NCBI GenBank assembly: GCA_012513435.1
Contig: JAAZCE010000039.1
Span: 1 to 64,000 of the forward strand
Direction of reading: 5' to 3'
DNA length: 64,000 nucleotides
Source of the DNA: Clostridiales bacterium
GTDB taxonomy: Bacteria; Bacillota; Clostridia; Peptostreptococcales; Anaerovoracaceae
In this document: positions 18,534 through 28,615 of the stretch, one piece after another
How the letters are laid out: every line of letters starts with the position of its first letter
Position numbering within the stretch: position 1 is the stretch's first letter
The notes under the pieces: model-generated
Databases searched by the model: none
What the model saw: the letters and a program-made list of their open reading frames with translations, nothing else
What the model was told of the DNA's origin: nothing
Made by a program: the position numbers and the translations under genes

Positions 18534-19139
18534 TTACTTCCCTTCTGTTATATCTAATATATCTAAAAATTCCTTGTTTATTTTTCTCACTTTTTTCATG
18601 GTGCATCCATCACCATGGCCGGGATAAATCATTATTTCATTTGACCATTTATTTATTCTATTTGTTATACTGTCTTCCATCTCTGTATCAGAGCCATCCT
18701 CAAGGTCCGTTCTACCTAAGTCAATGTTGAATATAGTATCTCCTGTAAAGGCCAGCTTACTCTTTTCCGAATAAAAGCACACTCCACCTCTAGTGTGTCC
18801 AGGAGTGTGGATTACCTTTAAGGCCTCCTCTCCAACATATATCACGTCTCCATCTTCCATATACACGTCCACCTTACCCTTATACATATCACAGTCTGCT
18901 CTATGTAAATATACGGGACAGTCGTACACGCTTTTTATCCTTTTGACGGCACCTACGTGGTCGTAGTGGTGATGGGTCAGAAGTATGCCCCTTAACGACA
19001 AATTATTTTCATCTATAAATTTCAAAAATACCTTTGGGTCGTATCCCGGGTCGATTATACAACAATCTCCACCGTTATTTTGATATATTACATAGCCATT
19101 GCTTTCCAGCATACCACCGATAAATCGTTTTATCTTCAT
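18534..19139 (-). CDS. MBL-fold hydrolase, glyoxalase II-like
   Basis: LLTHHHYDHVGA, HTPGHTRGGVCFY, GDTIF, IYPGHGDGCT. Confidence 0.9.
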   Translation of the reverse strand: MKIKRFIGGMLESNGYVIYQNNGGDCCIIDPGYDPKVFLKFIDENNLSLRGILLTHHHYDHVGAVKRIKSVYDCPVYLHRADCDMYKGKVDVYMEDGDVIYVGEEALKVIHTPGHTRGGVCFYSEKSKLAFTGDTIFNIDLGRTDLEDGSDTEMEDSITNRINKWSNEIMIYPGHGDGCTMKKVRKINKEFLDILDITEGK

Positions 19140-19300
19140 ATCTGCCCTTTCTTTTCGACACTATTTTGCCATAGTTTCATGTCCTGATTGTTATTTTAAT
19201 CTATTTCACGACTTCTTGCAAATAGATGTTGAATTCCCGGCAATAAGTGGTAGAATGATTGTGTTTAAACGTTAAGTGAAACGGATAAGAGGTTGATAAT

Positions 19301-20671
19301 ATGAAAGTTGTTATAGTAGGCGCAGGCAAACTGGGAATGAAGGTGGCCAAAGCCTTGCTTGGCGGCGACCATGCCGTTGCGATTATTGATACAAATGAAG
19401 AATGGCTCCAGAAGATTAATTCCATTCTTGACGTCATGACCATAAACGGCAATGCTAAGGAAACGAGAATCCTAAGGCGTATGAATATTGCCAGCTATGA
19501 CTTTCTCATCGCTACCACAGGTAACGATGAGGCCAATATAGTCATCTCTTCCCTTGCGAAAAAATTGGGATGCAGCAAAGTAATAGCTAGAGTTAGAGAT
19601 CCAGAACATATGCAACAGATAACTTTTATAAAGGATGCCTTTGATATAGATCACATAGTAAACCCCGACCTTGGAATAACTTTGGAAATATATAAATATT
19701 TGGCAGAAAAGTATACCTTGAGCAACGGTATTTTTTCCAGCGGCAATGCTTCTCTCATTGAATTCAGAGTTGAAAAGTATCCTGAGCTCATAGGCCTTTG
19801 CATGAAAGAGGTCACAAAAGTACTTCCTAATATGCTGGTTGTCGGAATATCACGAAACGGCAAGGTTATCATTCCTCACGGAGATACAGTGATAAATAAT
19901 GATGATTCTCTTTATGTCATAGGAGAAAAGGGACCGATTTTGGATCTTAATACCAAAGTTCACGTGAGGGGGAAATATACTGACCTTCAAAAGGTTATGA
20001 TAATAGGTGGTGGCAAAACAGGATTTTATCTGGCAGAAAAGCTGTCAGAGTTTGGCGCTGCCGTAAAGATAATAGAAAAGAGCAAGGAACGTTGCCACTA
20101 TCTGTCCACTCACCTTGAAGACGTAATGATACTACACGGGGATGCCACCGATTTGAACCTCCTTGAGGAAGAAAATCTGGATATGATGGATGCTGTAGTT
20201 ACAGCAACAGGCTTTGACGAGGATAATCTTCTCCTAGCACTTACCGCCAAACAGCACGGTATTGAAGACGTTATTGCCAAGGTAAGCCGTACAAGCTACG
20301 CCGAAATCATTTCAAGTATGGGTGTCGATATGGCTTTAAACCCTCTCGATATAACTACAAGCAATATTATGCGTTTCGTACAAGGCTCCAAAAAAGTGCT
20401 TTCATCCCAGCTGATACAGGGTCAGGCAGAAATTATGGAAATAATAGCTACGCCTCATATGAAAATACTGGACACCCCGTTATGCGAGCTCCATCTGCCT
20501 AAGAGTATTATTATTGCCGCAATACACCGAGGATCACAGGTCATTATTCCTAACGGTGATACCGAAATACTGGAAGATGATAAAGTTATTTTGCTCAGTT
20601 TGCTCAGCGACTTATCAGAAACAGAAAGGCTCTTGAAGGATGCTGGCAGATTAACTTTTTTTAGGAAATAA
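19301..20671 (+). CDS. trkA: Trk potassium transporter regulatory subunit TrkA
   Basis: MKVVIVGAGKLGMKVAKAL and second Rossmann GGGKTGFYLAEKLSEFGAAVKIIEK. Confidence 0.93.
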   Translation: MKVVIVGAGKLGMKVAKALLGGDHAVAIIDTNEEWLQKINSILDVMTINGNAKETRILRRMNIASYDFLIATTGNDEANIVISSLAKKLGCSKVIARVRDPEHMQQITFIKDAFDIDHIVNPDLGITLEIYKYLAEKYTLSNGIFSSGNASLIEFRVEKYPELIGLCMKEVTKVLPNMLVVGISRNGKVIIPHGDTVINNDDSLYVIGEKGPILDLNTKVHVRGKYTDLQKVMIIGGGKTGFYLAEKLSEFGAAVKIIEKSKERCHYLSTHLEDVMILHGDATDLNLLEEENLDMMDAVVTATGFDEDNLLLALTAKQHGIEDVIAKVSRTSYAEIISSMGVDMALNPLDITTSNIMRFVQGSKKVLSSQLIQGQAEIMEIIATPHMKILDTPLCELHLPKSIIIAAIHRGSQVIIPNGDTEILEDDKVILLSLLSDLSETERLLKDAGRLTFFRK

Positions 20672-20707
20672 ATGTCTGACCATATATATAGATATTGGGT
20701 GATTTAA

Positions 20708-22171
20708 ATGAATTTAAGCATAAGCTCCGTCTTTAGGATTATAGGCATTGTACTGGTGGTAATAAGCATTGCTATGTTACCATCTTTTTTCGTATCTGCA
20801 ATTTACGAAGAAACTTCTGTCTGTCTTGTATTTTTACCTATTATCTTTGTGGCATCCCTAACCGGACTTTTTCTTGCTAAATTCTGCAAAAGACAAACTA
20901 TACAGCTTAAAGTCCGAGATGGTTTTCTCATAGTAACACTTTGCTGGTTTGTTGCAACGCTTCTTGGAAGCCTTCCCTTCGTGTTTACGGAGAGCATTCC
21001 GAATTTTATTGATGCCTTCTTTGAATCGTGCTCTGGATTTTCTACTACAGGGTCTTCCATACTTGAAGATGTAGAAGCCCTTCCAAGAGGCATCCTCTTT
21101 TGGCGATCATTCACTCACTGGCTGGGCGGCATGGGAATACTGGTATTTGCTATTGCCCTTATGCCCTCCCTTGGGATTAGTGGTCAAAACATCGCTATTT
21201 CCGAAACAACGGGTCCGTCTCTGGACAAAGCGTCTCCAAAAATGTCCGATGCAGCCAAGGCACTGTACACTATATATATTTTCTTTACCATACTTGAGAC
21301 TATTTTGCTCATATTTGGCGGCATGAATCTTTACGATGCTCTTATACATACCTTCGGCACAGTAGGAACCGGGGGGTTCTCTTCATATAATACCAGCATT
21401 GCTCATTTTGACAGCATATATATACAAGTGGTTATAACTGTATTTATGGTTCTATGTGGGATAAACTTTAATCTATATTTTATGACCGCAAAGAGAAGGA
21501 TAGGAGATCTCCTTGGGAATTTGGAACTTAAATATTATCTTGGTATCACCTTAGGAGTATCAGTCTTTATATCGGTTATGCTTTATATAACCAATAACTG
21601 TTTTACAGTCCGCGAATCTATTACTGATGCGTTTTTTCAGACTGCCTCCATCATGACCACTACAGGATACGCTACTGCCGATTATGAAACCTGGCCTACA
21701 GCATGTCAGATACTCATACTTCTGCTAATGTTTATCGGCGGATGTTCTTCCTCTACTAGCGGAGGCATCAAGGTCATAAGGATAATAGTTCTCCTCAAGC
21801 TTGTAAGACGCGGGATTGCTACAAGACTTCACCCCAACGTTATAGAAAATGTCAAGCTCGGTGATAAGAATATACCGGGGGATACTGTGTCTGCAATTGC
21901 AAACCATATGTTTCTCTATATTGTCATGGTCTTCGCAGGCACCTTTATTGTAGCCTTCGAAAACGAGGACCTTCTCACGTGCTTTTCCTCTGTAATCACG
22001 TGTCTGGGAAACATAGGTCCAGGCTTTGGAGCCGTAGGTCCTACGGAGAACTTCGCTGATTTTTCAGATCTTTCCAAAACCCTTCTATCCGTTTATATGA
22101 TTGCCGGAAGACTGGAGCTATACACTTTATTTATAATGCTTATGCCTAGATTCTGGAATCCTGATAGGTGA
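20708..22171 (+). CDS. trkH: TrkH family potassium uptake protein (copy 1)
   Basis: Selectivity-filter-like repeats TTTGSSIL, GTVGTGGFSSYN, TTTGYATADY, CLGNIGPGFG. Confidence 0.92.
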   Translation: MNLSISSVFRIIGIVLVVISIAMLPSFFVSAIYEETSVCLVFLPIIFVASLTGLFLAKFCKRQTIQLKVRDGFLIVTLCWFVATLLGSLPFVFTESIPNFIDAFFESCSGFSTTGSSILEDVEALPRGILFWRSFTHWLGGMGILVFAIALMPSLGISGQNIAISETTGPSLDKASPKMSDAAKALYTIYIFFTILETILLIFGGMNLYDALIHTFGTVGTGGFSSYNTSIAHFDSIYIQVVITVFMVLCGINFNLYFMTAKRRIGDLLGNLELKYYLGITLGVSVFISVMLYITNNCFTVRESITDAFFQTASIMTTTGYATADYETWPTACQILILLLMFIGGCSSSTSGGIKVIRIIVLLKLVRRGIATRLHPNVIENVKLGDKNIPGDTVSAIANHMFLYIVMVFAGTFIVAFENEDLLTCFSSVITCLGNIGPGFGAVGPTENFADFSDLSKTLLSVYMIAGRLELYTLFIMLMPRFWNPDR

Positions 22172-22175
22172 TAAT

Positions 22176-23645
22176 ATGTTAAAATCCTCTGTAAATTACA
22201 AAGCCATAGCGAAAATACTGGGCATCATAATGTTTATACTGGGTCTTTCCATGGTAATTCCCTGGATTTATGCCGAAGTGACAGGCGACATATCAGCAGT
22301 ATCCGGCTTTAGAAAATGCGTGCCCGCCGTGCTGGCTATGGGAGCTTTTTTGTCTTTCTTTATAAAATCTGGCAAGGCCCACTTTAGAGCTAGAGAAGGC
22401 TATATTATTGTAGCCTCCTGCTGGCTGGTAGCCTCCTTTATAGGCGCATTCCCTTACTATCTTTCAAACTTTACCTCTAGCTTCGTTGATGCCTTTTTCG
22501 AGTCTACGTCAGGATTTACCACTACAGGCTGCACGGCTGCTTCAGGTGCACTTCTTTCCAAATCCCTGCTTCTGTGGAAGGCTATATCCCACTGGCTGGG
22601 AGGCATGGGAATTTTGGTATTCGTAATATCCATCCTGCCAACTCTCGGTATTAACGGACAGTTTATAGCTAGGGCAGAAACACCCGGACCAGTGCTGGAA
22701 AAAATGGCTGTTAGGATAAGTGATTCCGCGAAAATTCTTTACATCACTTATTTTTCATTCACTCTACTCGAATTTATTCTGCTAATGCTGTCAAATAAAA
22801 TGTCAGCATTTGATGCTATAGTCAACACGATGGGGAGCATAAGCACAGGCGGGCTTGTGGTACACCCCGCAGGCATCGCCTACTACGACAGCGTGTACGT
22901 TGAAATCGTTATTTCTGTCTTCTGTATTCTGGCTTCGCTGAACTTCGTGCTTTATCATTACCTTATCACCGGTAAGCCTTCCTACATGATAAGGGATATT
23001 GAACTGCGGTCATATATGATAATAATCCTATGTGCTGTATTCCTATGTACTATTGGCTTGATAATGGGCAACGGCAGCAGCTTCGGCAATGCCCTAAGAG
23101 ACTCCTTCTTCCAAGTAGTCAGCATAGCTACCACCACCGGATACGCTCGTTCCCCTTATACCGTATGGCCGGCTTTGTGCCAGTTGGTACTCATGAGCCT
23201 CATGTTTATCGGAGGATGCTCTGCATCAACATCAGGCTCCATTAAGGTTGTAAGGGTTCTTGTAATGGTTAAGCTCATATGGCGCGGATGCATCAAGAGG
23301 ATACACCCACGTTCAGTTGTAGCCGTGAAGCTAGGGAAAAGTTCTGTTTCGGCCCCTGTAGTATCGGGTATCACCGTATTCATACTGGTATATATGATGA
23401 TTTTTCTCATGTCGTCTTTCATTCTTTCCTTCCAAGGTCTCGACATGCAAAGCACCCTTACCGCATCTCTCGCCATGCTCTCTAACACGGGAACTGCCTT
23501 CTCCGAAGTTACATCCATGGGAGACTTCTCCGTCTTTGGCCCTGCACTTAAATTATACTTAAGTGCTCTGATGATAGTGGGTCGGCTTGAACTGTTCACC
23601 GTAATAATTCTGTTTACAAGAAATTTCTGGGGCAGGGATAGATAA
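22176..23645 (+). CDS. trkH: TrkH family potassium uptake protein (copy 2)
   Basis: Same architecture: TTTGCTAAS, GSISTGGLVVHP, TTTGYARSPY, MLSNTGTAFS. Confidence 0.92.
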   Translation: MLKSSVNYKAIAKILGIIMFILGLSMVIPWIYAEVTGDISAVSGFRKCVPAVLAMGAFLSFFIKSGKAHFRAREGYIIVASCWLVASFIGAFPYYLSNFTSSFVDAFFESTSGFTTTGCTAASGALLSKSLLLWKAISHWLGGMGILVFVISILPTLGINGQFIARAETPGPVLEKMAVRISDSAKILYITYFSFTLLEFILLMLSNKMSAFDAIVNTMGSISTGGLVVHPAGIAYYDSVYVEIVISVFCILASLNFVLYHYLITGKPSYMIRDIELRSYMIIILCAVFLCTIGLIMGNGSSFGNALRDSFFQVVSIATTTGYARSPYTVWPALCQLVLMSLMFIGGCSASTSGSIKVVRVLVMVKLIWRGCIKRIHPRSVVAVKLGKSSVSAPVVSGITVFILVYMMIFLMSSFILSFQGLDMQSTLTASLAMLSNTGTAFSEVTSMGDFSVFGPALKLYLSALMIVGRLELFTVIILFTRNFWGRDR

Positions 23646-23674
23646 AATTCCCCCTTTTCGTCAATACTATCTGT

Positions 23675-24103
23675 ATGAAAGTAAAGGAATTAATGAGTTC
23701 AAATATTTCCTGTGTCAAGGAAAATACATCACTCTTGCAGGCTGCCAAACAGATGCGAGTGGAGAATGTGGGGAGCCTGCCGGTCTGCGATGACAAGGGC
23801 ATGATAAGGGGCATAGTAACCGACAGGGATATTGTCATTCGCGCTCTTGCCAAGGACATATCCCTTGCCACCCTTTGCTGTAGCGACATTATGAGCACAG
23901 CACCCACCACCATATCGCCAAACGTCAATATACATCAAGCCTCCCTAATTTTTGCGGCCAAACAAATAAGGAGGCTCCCCGTAGTAGAAAATTCAAAACT
24001 GGTGGGTATGCTCTCCTTAGGTGATATTGCTTCTAAACCTGTCTATATCGACGAAGCCGGTGATGCCTTAAACGCCATCAGCATTAACCCCGTCCTGCGA
24101 TAA
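23675..24103 (+). CDS. CBS domain protein
   Basis: Paired CBS: LQAAKQMRVENVGSLPVCDDKGMIRGIVTDRDIV; IFAAKQIRRLPVVENSKLVGMLSLGDIA. Confidence 0.9.
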   Translation: MKVKELMSSNISCVKENTSLLQAAKQMRVENVGSLPVCDDKGMIRGIVTDRDIVIRALAKDISLATLCCSDIMSTAPTTISPNVNIHQASLIFAAKQIRRLPVVENSKLVGMLSLGDIASKPVYIDEAGDALNAISINPVLR

Positions 24104-25991
24104 TAAAATCTATCTCTCTCCTGTCGGGATCTGAGTGCTCCACCATTATTCTCACCGAATCCCCCAGCTTATAGTTTATCCTGCCCTCTTTATCCTCTAC
24201 GTGTTCAGCTCTAACCAGACCTTCAACTGTATTTTCAAGCTGGACGTAAATACCGTAATCCTTAACTCCGCTTACTATTCCGTCAAAAATTTCACCTATA
24301 TGATATGTCATATATTCGGCCTTCTTCATTTTCTCAACGTCTCGTTCAACATTAATGGCAAGACGTTCTGCTTCTGAGGACTGCTCTGCAGCGGCCGCCA
24401 CCCTTTTCTTAAAATGTTTGATGTTTTTGCCTGTAGTTCCTTCCTTAAGTATGGCCTTGATTATTCTGTGAATCATCAGATCAGGATATCGTCTAATAGG
24501 CGACGTGAAATGACAGTAGTATTTGAGCGCCAGCCCAAAATGCCCGTCACATGCCGTGCCGTAGTATGCCTTTTGCATGGCTCTTAGGGCGGCGTAATTC
24601 ACCACTCTCTCATTTGGCTTGCCCTGAACCTTTTCTATAACGGCACTTATAGCCTTGGGATGTACGCTGTCCGATATACCCTTGAGTACAATGCCCACGC
24701 CGCTTAGGAACAGCCTCAGCTCCCCTATTTTCTCCATATCAGGCTTTTCATGGACTCGGTAGATAAATGGTACCTCCAGCCAATAAAAATGCTCTGCGAC
24801 AGTTTCGTTGGCCAGAAGCATGAATTCCTCAATCATCTTGTTAGCGCTTCTGCGCTGTGTACATTCTATACTGACAGGCACCCCTTTTTCGTCCAGACAG
24901 ATATGAGCCTCATCCAAATCGAAGTCCAGGCTGCCCCGTTCCTTCCTTCTCTGCCGCAATGCCAATGCCAGTGCATCCATATCCTTAAGATTCTCCTTGA
25001 TATGTGCATACCGACCGGTCATAGCCTCGTCGTCGTTTTCCAGCAGATCGGAAACATCATCATATACCAGGCGTTCCTTTGATCGTATAACACTTTCGTA
25101 TATGCCATGGTCAACCACCACTCCCTCTGGTGTCACTTCCATAGTAACGGAGAGAGTAAGCCTGTCCTTTCCAGGGTTCAGACTGCATATGTCGTTGGAA
25201 AGAGCCTTCGGCAGCATTGGTATTACCTGATCCATGAGGTATACGCTAGTACCGCGCTTCAGCGCCTCTTTATCCAGCGGGCTGTCCTCCTGCACGTAAG
25301 CTGTTACATCCGCAATATGCACGCCCAATAAAAAGTTACCTTTTTCTGTTCTTTCTATGGAAACCGCATCGTCAAAGTCCTTTGAGTCAGCGCCATCTAT
25401 CGTAAAAACTATTTTGTCTGTAAGATCTTTTCGTCCTTTAAGATCCTCTATCTGTACTCCGCGATTCTTCATAGCCTTGGCCTGGGCATTTACCCGGCTT
25501 GGAAAGGTGTCTCTCATGCCGTAGCTTCTGGCGATGGCCATTATATCTCCGCCAGGCTGACCGCATCTGCTTATTATCTCCGTTATTCTGCCTTCAGCGC
25601 TATTATACTTATCCGGATATTTAGTAATTTTAACTACTACCTTGTCTCCCTTTTGGGCTCCCGAAAAATCCTTCTTCCGCACAAAAATATCTTCTGTCTG
25701 CCTTTTGCCTTCAGGCACGACAAAGCCGTATTTTTTGTTCTTTTCAAAGGTTCCTGTAACCTCAGCGGTCTTTCTTTCAAGTATTTTGGTTATTATTCCC
25801 TCCGGTGATCCTTTCCATAGGTATTCAGGAATAAGATCCACCTCTACCGTGTCACCGTTCATGGCATTACCCATGGACGACGACGAAATAAATATATCCC
25901 GTTCTGTTTCTTCGCAGGAAACAAAACCAAAGCCTTTTCTATGTTTTGATAATGTTCCCACTAGTGTCTTCCTTTTATTTTTTTTCGTCAT
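24084..25991 (-). CDS. rnr: Ribonuclease R
   Basis: TIDGADSKDFDDAVSIE, HFTSPIRRYPDLMIHR, C-terminal S1 domain. Confidence 0.95.
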   Translation of the reverse strand: MTKKNKRKTLVGTLSKHRKGFGFVSCEETERDIFISSSSMGNAMNGDTVEVDLIPEYLWKGSPEGIITKILERKTAEVTGTFEKNKKYGFVVPEGKRQTEDIFVRKKDFSGAQKGDKVVVKITKYPDKYNSAEGRITEIISRCGQPGGDIMAIARSYGMRDTFPSRVNAQAKAMKNRGVQIEDLKGRKDLTDKIVFTIDGADSKDFDDAVSIERTEKGNFLLGVHIADVTAYVQEDSPLDKEALKRGTSVYLMDQVIPMLPKALSNDICSLNPGKDRLTLSVTMEVTPEGVVVDHGIYESVIRSKERLVYDDVSDLLENDDEAMTGRYAHIKENLKDMDALALALRQRRKERGSLDFDLDEAHICLDEKGVPVSIECTQRRSANKMIEEFMLLANETVAEHFYWLEVPFIYRVHEKPDMEKIGELRLFLSGVGIVLKGISDSVHPKAISAVIEKVQGKPNERVVNYAALRAMQKAYYGTACDGHFGLALKYYCHFTSPIRRYPDLMIHRIIKAILKEGTTGKNIKHFKKRVAAAAEQSSEAERLAINVERDVEKMKKAEYMTYHIGEIFDGIVSGVKDYGIYVQLENTVEGLVRAEHVEDKEGRINYKLGDSVRIMVEHSDPDRREIDFIIAGRG

Positions 25992-26070
25992 GGGTTTTCT
26001 CCTTTTTTTCTATTCTACAATATAAAAGGTGGCATTGCCACCTTTTATCATTCTTGCTTATAGTGATTGG

Positions 26071-26340
26071 TCAATCATTTTGCGACTTGGCTGATGAATC
26101 TCTTGAGGTGTTTCTGCTTTCCCCTCCAGGAGTTGCATCCCTTGCCTTGTCTTCCAAATCGTCAACAGCATCATCTACATTCTCACTCATGTCTTCCATG
26201 GTTGAGTTACCTCTGTTGTCGGTCGTTTGCTCAGACTGGGTGCCCTGGTCGATTTTACCATTGTTATCTTCCCCGCAACCTGCAAAAGCTAAGAGAGACA
26301 CGCAAAGTATCATCACTATAAAAATTCCAAACTTTTTCAT
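26071..26340 (-). CDS. Small lipoprotein
   Basis: MKKFGIFIVMILCVSLLAFAGCGEDN lipobox signal. Confidence 0.6.
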   Translation of the reverse strand: MKKFGIFIVMILCVSLLAFAGCGEDNNGKIDQGTQSEQTTDNRGNSTMEDMSENVDDAVDDLEDKARDATPGGESRNTSRDSSAKSQND

Positions 26341-26449
26341 GACTTTTCTCCTCTCTTGGTTTCCTGTATAGTATCTGTAATTTTGTACAAAATATTTCAA
26401 AAGGAGAATGCCATTTTTTTCATTGTCAGCTTTCTACTATATAAGCCCG

Positions 26450-27106
26450 TCAGTTTTCGTCGTAAACCTTTAGTTTATCGCTCCAGGTCAGCTTACAGCC
26501 TGTAGCTTCATGAACCTCTGCTCTGGTGTAATCCGGATGAAGCTCAACGACAACTATACCATCATCAGTCACCTTCATTACTGCCATTTCTGTAATAATG
26601 GTGGTTACGCATTTTTCTGCCGTCAGAGGGAGAGCACACTTTTCTTTGATTTTATGATTTCCCTTCTGGGTATGAAGCATTACTATAATGGTCTCCGGAC
26701 ATCCTGCACAAAGATCCATTGCTCCGCCCATTCCCGCAACCTTTTTGCCGGGAACGATCCAGTTTGCCAGGTCTCCGTTTTCGGCCACCTCCATAGCGCC
26801 CAGGACCGTAGCTTTTACATGTCCGCCTCTTACAAGTCCAAAGCTTTCTGCTGTATCAAAAAACTTTGCTCTCGGCAAAGCTGTAACATATGTTCCGCCT
26901 GAGTTGATAATATCAACATCCAGGTTGGATTCAACTGCTACTTCATCAATTCCAGCAAAGCCGTTTTCCGAATGACACGTAACAACTACATCTTCAGGAA
27001 GATAATCAGCAACCATCGTGGGAAGACCTATTCCAAGGTTGATGAAATCGCCGTCATTAAATTCTTTTGCGCATCTCTTTGCAATTCTCGCTTTTAAATC
27101 TGCCAT
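26450..27106 (-). CDS. atoA: CoA-transferase subunit B (butyryl-CoA:acetoacetate type)
   Basis: VTCHSENGFAGID active-site motif; in lysine fermentation operon. Confidence 0.87.
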   Translation of the reverse strand: MADLKARIAKRCAKEFNDGDFINLGIGLPTMVADYLPEDVVVTCHSENGFAGIDEVAVESNLDVDIINSGGTYVTALPRAKFFDTAESFGLVRGGHVKATVLGAMEVAENGDLANWIVPGKKVAGMGGAMDLCAGCPETIIVMLHTQKGNHKIKEKCALPLTAEKCVTTIITEMAVMKVTDDGIVVVELHPDYTRAEVHEATGCKLTWSDKLKVYDEN

Positions 27107-27819
27107 GGCTTTTCTCCTTCCACTATTGCGTCAACTATAACTCCTGCTACGGCGAAATAATCCGGATCTATTTCCCCGATTTCTACTAGTTTTTCAGGGG
27201 CTATAATGGTCTTTTCCGAGGCACCTGCCATTACATAGTTAAAATTCTTCGTAGCCTTAGAACAGTAATAGTTGCCGAACCTGTCTGCCACAGACGCTCT
27301 TATAAATGAATAATCTGCATGAAGAGGCTTCTCAAAGAGATACTTATTGCCATCTATTACCATAACGTCCTTTTTTCTGCCAAGTTCATCTAGCTCTGTT
27401 TCCATAGGTGTACCAACCCCTACAGGGGTAAGCACCCCGCCCAGCCCGTAAGCTGCAGCTCTTATTTTTTCTGCAAGAGTCCCCTGTGGAACCAGAGTGT
27501 ATTTCAGAGTGCCTTCTGCAAACTGTTCGTTAAGCTTAGGGTTAACTCCCAGATGGGATGCGATGATATGGTCTACCATGTGATTTTCCAGAAGCTTGCC
27601 TATGCCTCTTGCCGTTTTGGCTGCGAACTCTCCGGCAGGCTGACCCGCATCAAGCCCTCCGTCATTGCCTATTACGGTCAGATGTTTAACGCCTTTTCTC
27701 ACCAGCGCATCCATCAGCACCTCCGGTGAGCCTGTGGCCAGAAATCCACCCACCATTATGGTCATACCGTCCTGTACCCCTGCAACTGCCTCATCTGCAG
27801 TTATGATTTTATTAATCAT
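27094..27819 (-). CDS. atoD: CoA-transferase subunit A
   Basis: DGMTIMVGGFLATGSPE; overlaps atoA start. Confidence 0.87.
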   Translation of the reverse strand: MINKIITADEAVAGVQDGMTIMVGGFLATGSPEVLMDALVRKGVKHLTVIGNDGGLDAGQPAGEFAAKTARGIGKLLENHMVDHIIASHLGVNPKLNEQFAEGTLKYTLVPQGTLAEKIRAAAYGLGGVLTPVGVGTPMETELDELGRKKDVMVIDGNKYLFEKPLHADYSFIRASVADRFGNYYCSKATKNFNYVMAGASEKTIIAPEKLVEIGEIDPDYFAVAGVIVDAIVEGEKPWQI

Positions 27820-27844
27820 ATTTCCTATACCTTTCTATATAATA

Positions 27845-28615
27845 TTACCCTCTGCCTCTGTTAACGATTTCGGTAAGGACGAATGAAGCAACATGTTCTG
27901 CATAAGTGTGGGAACCGAAACCCGCATCATATCCAAGCTCCTGGGCCAGTTCATGAGATATTCTAGGACCGCCACAAACGAGGATGACTTGATCTCTCAA
28001 GCCTTCGGCCTCAAGAAGCTCAACCATGTTGGTCAAATTGTGGATGTGCACATCCTTCTGAGTTACGGTTTGAGATATGAGAATGGCATCCGCATTTACT
28101 TCCTTTGCCTTCTCTATGAGAACTTCGTTGGGAACCTGGCTTCCCATGTTGATAGCCTCAATGCCTTCATATCTTTCCAGGCCAAAGTGTCCATGGAAGC
28201 CCTTCATGTTCATGATAGCATCTATTCCTACTGTATGAGCGTCTGTTCCTGTTGATGCGCCTACAATAGTTACTTCCCTCTTGATATTGTCCTTGATGTA
28301 CTGTGCGCACTCAAGTCTGTCCATAATATCAATTTCTACCTTGGTTACCTTGATGGTAGTGTAATCAACTGTATGCTGACACTTGCCGTAAACTACGAAA
28401 AATGTGTACCCCGGTGCCATATCCTTGGAATATACCACGCTAGGTTCATCAAGCCCCATTTTCTTGGCCAGTATCTTGGCAGCTTCGCTTCCTTCCTCGC
28501 CAAAAGGAACAGGAAGTGTGAATGCTAATTCCATCATACCGTCATTTAACGTATCTCCGTAAGACTTTACCTTGGTCAAATCAACCTGTGCGATTGCTGT
28601 ATTGCATTCAGCCAT
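27845..28615 (-). CDS. kamE: Lysine 5,6-aminomutase beta subunit
   Basis: Cobalamin motif GASTGTDAHTVGIDAIMNMKGFHGHFGLERY; position in kam operon. Confidence 0.93.
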   Translation of the reverse strand: MAECNTAIAQVDLTKVKSYGDTLNDGMMELAFTLPVPFGEEGSEAAKILAKKMGLDEPSVVYSKDMAPGYTFFVVYGKCQHTVDYTTIKVTKVEIDIMDRLECAQYIKDNIKREVTIVGASTGTDAHTVGIDAIMNMKGFHGHFGLERYEGIEAINMGSQVPNEVLIEKAKEVNADAILISQTVTQKDVHIHNLTNMVELLEAEGLRDQVILVCGGPRISHELAQELGYDAGFGSHTYAEHVASFVLTEIVNRGRG

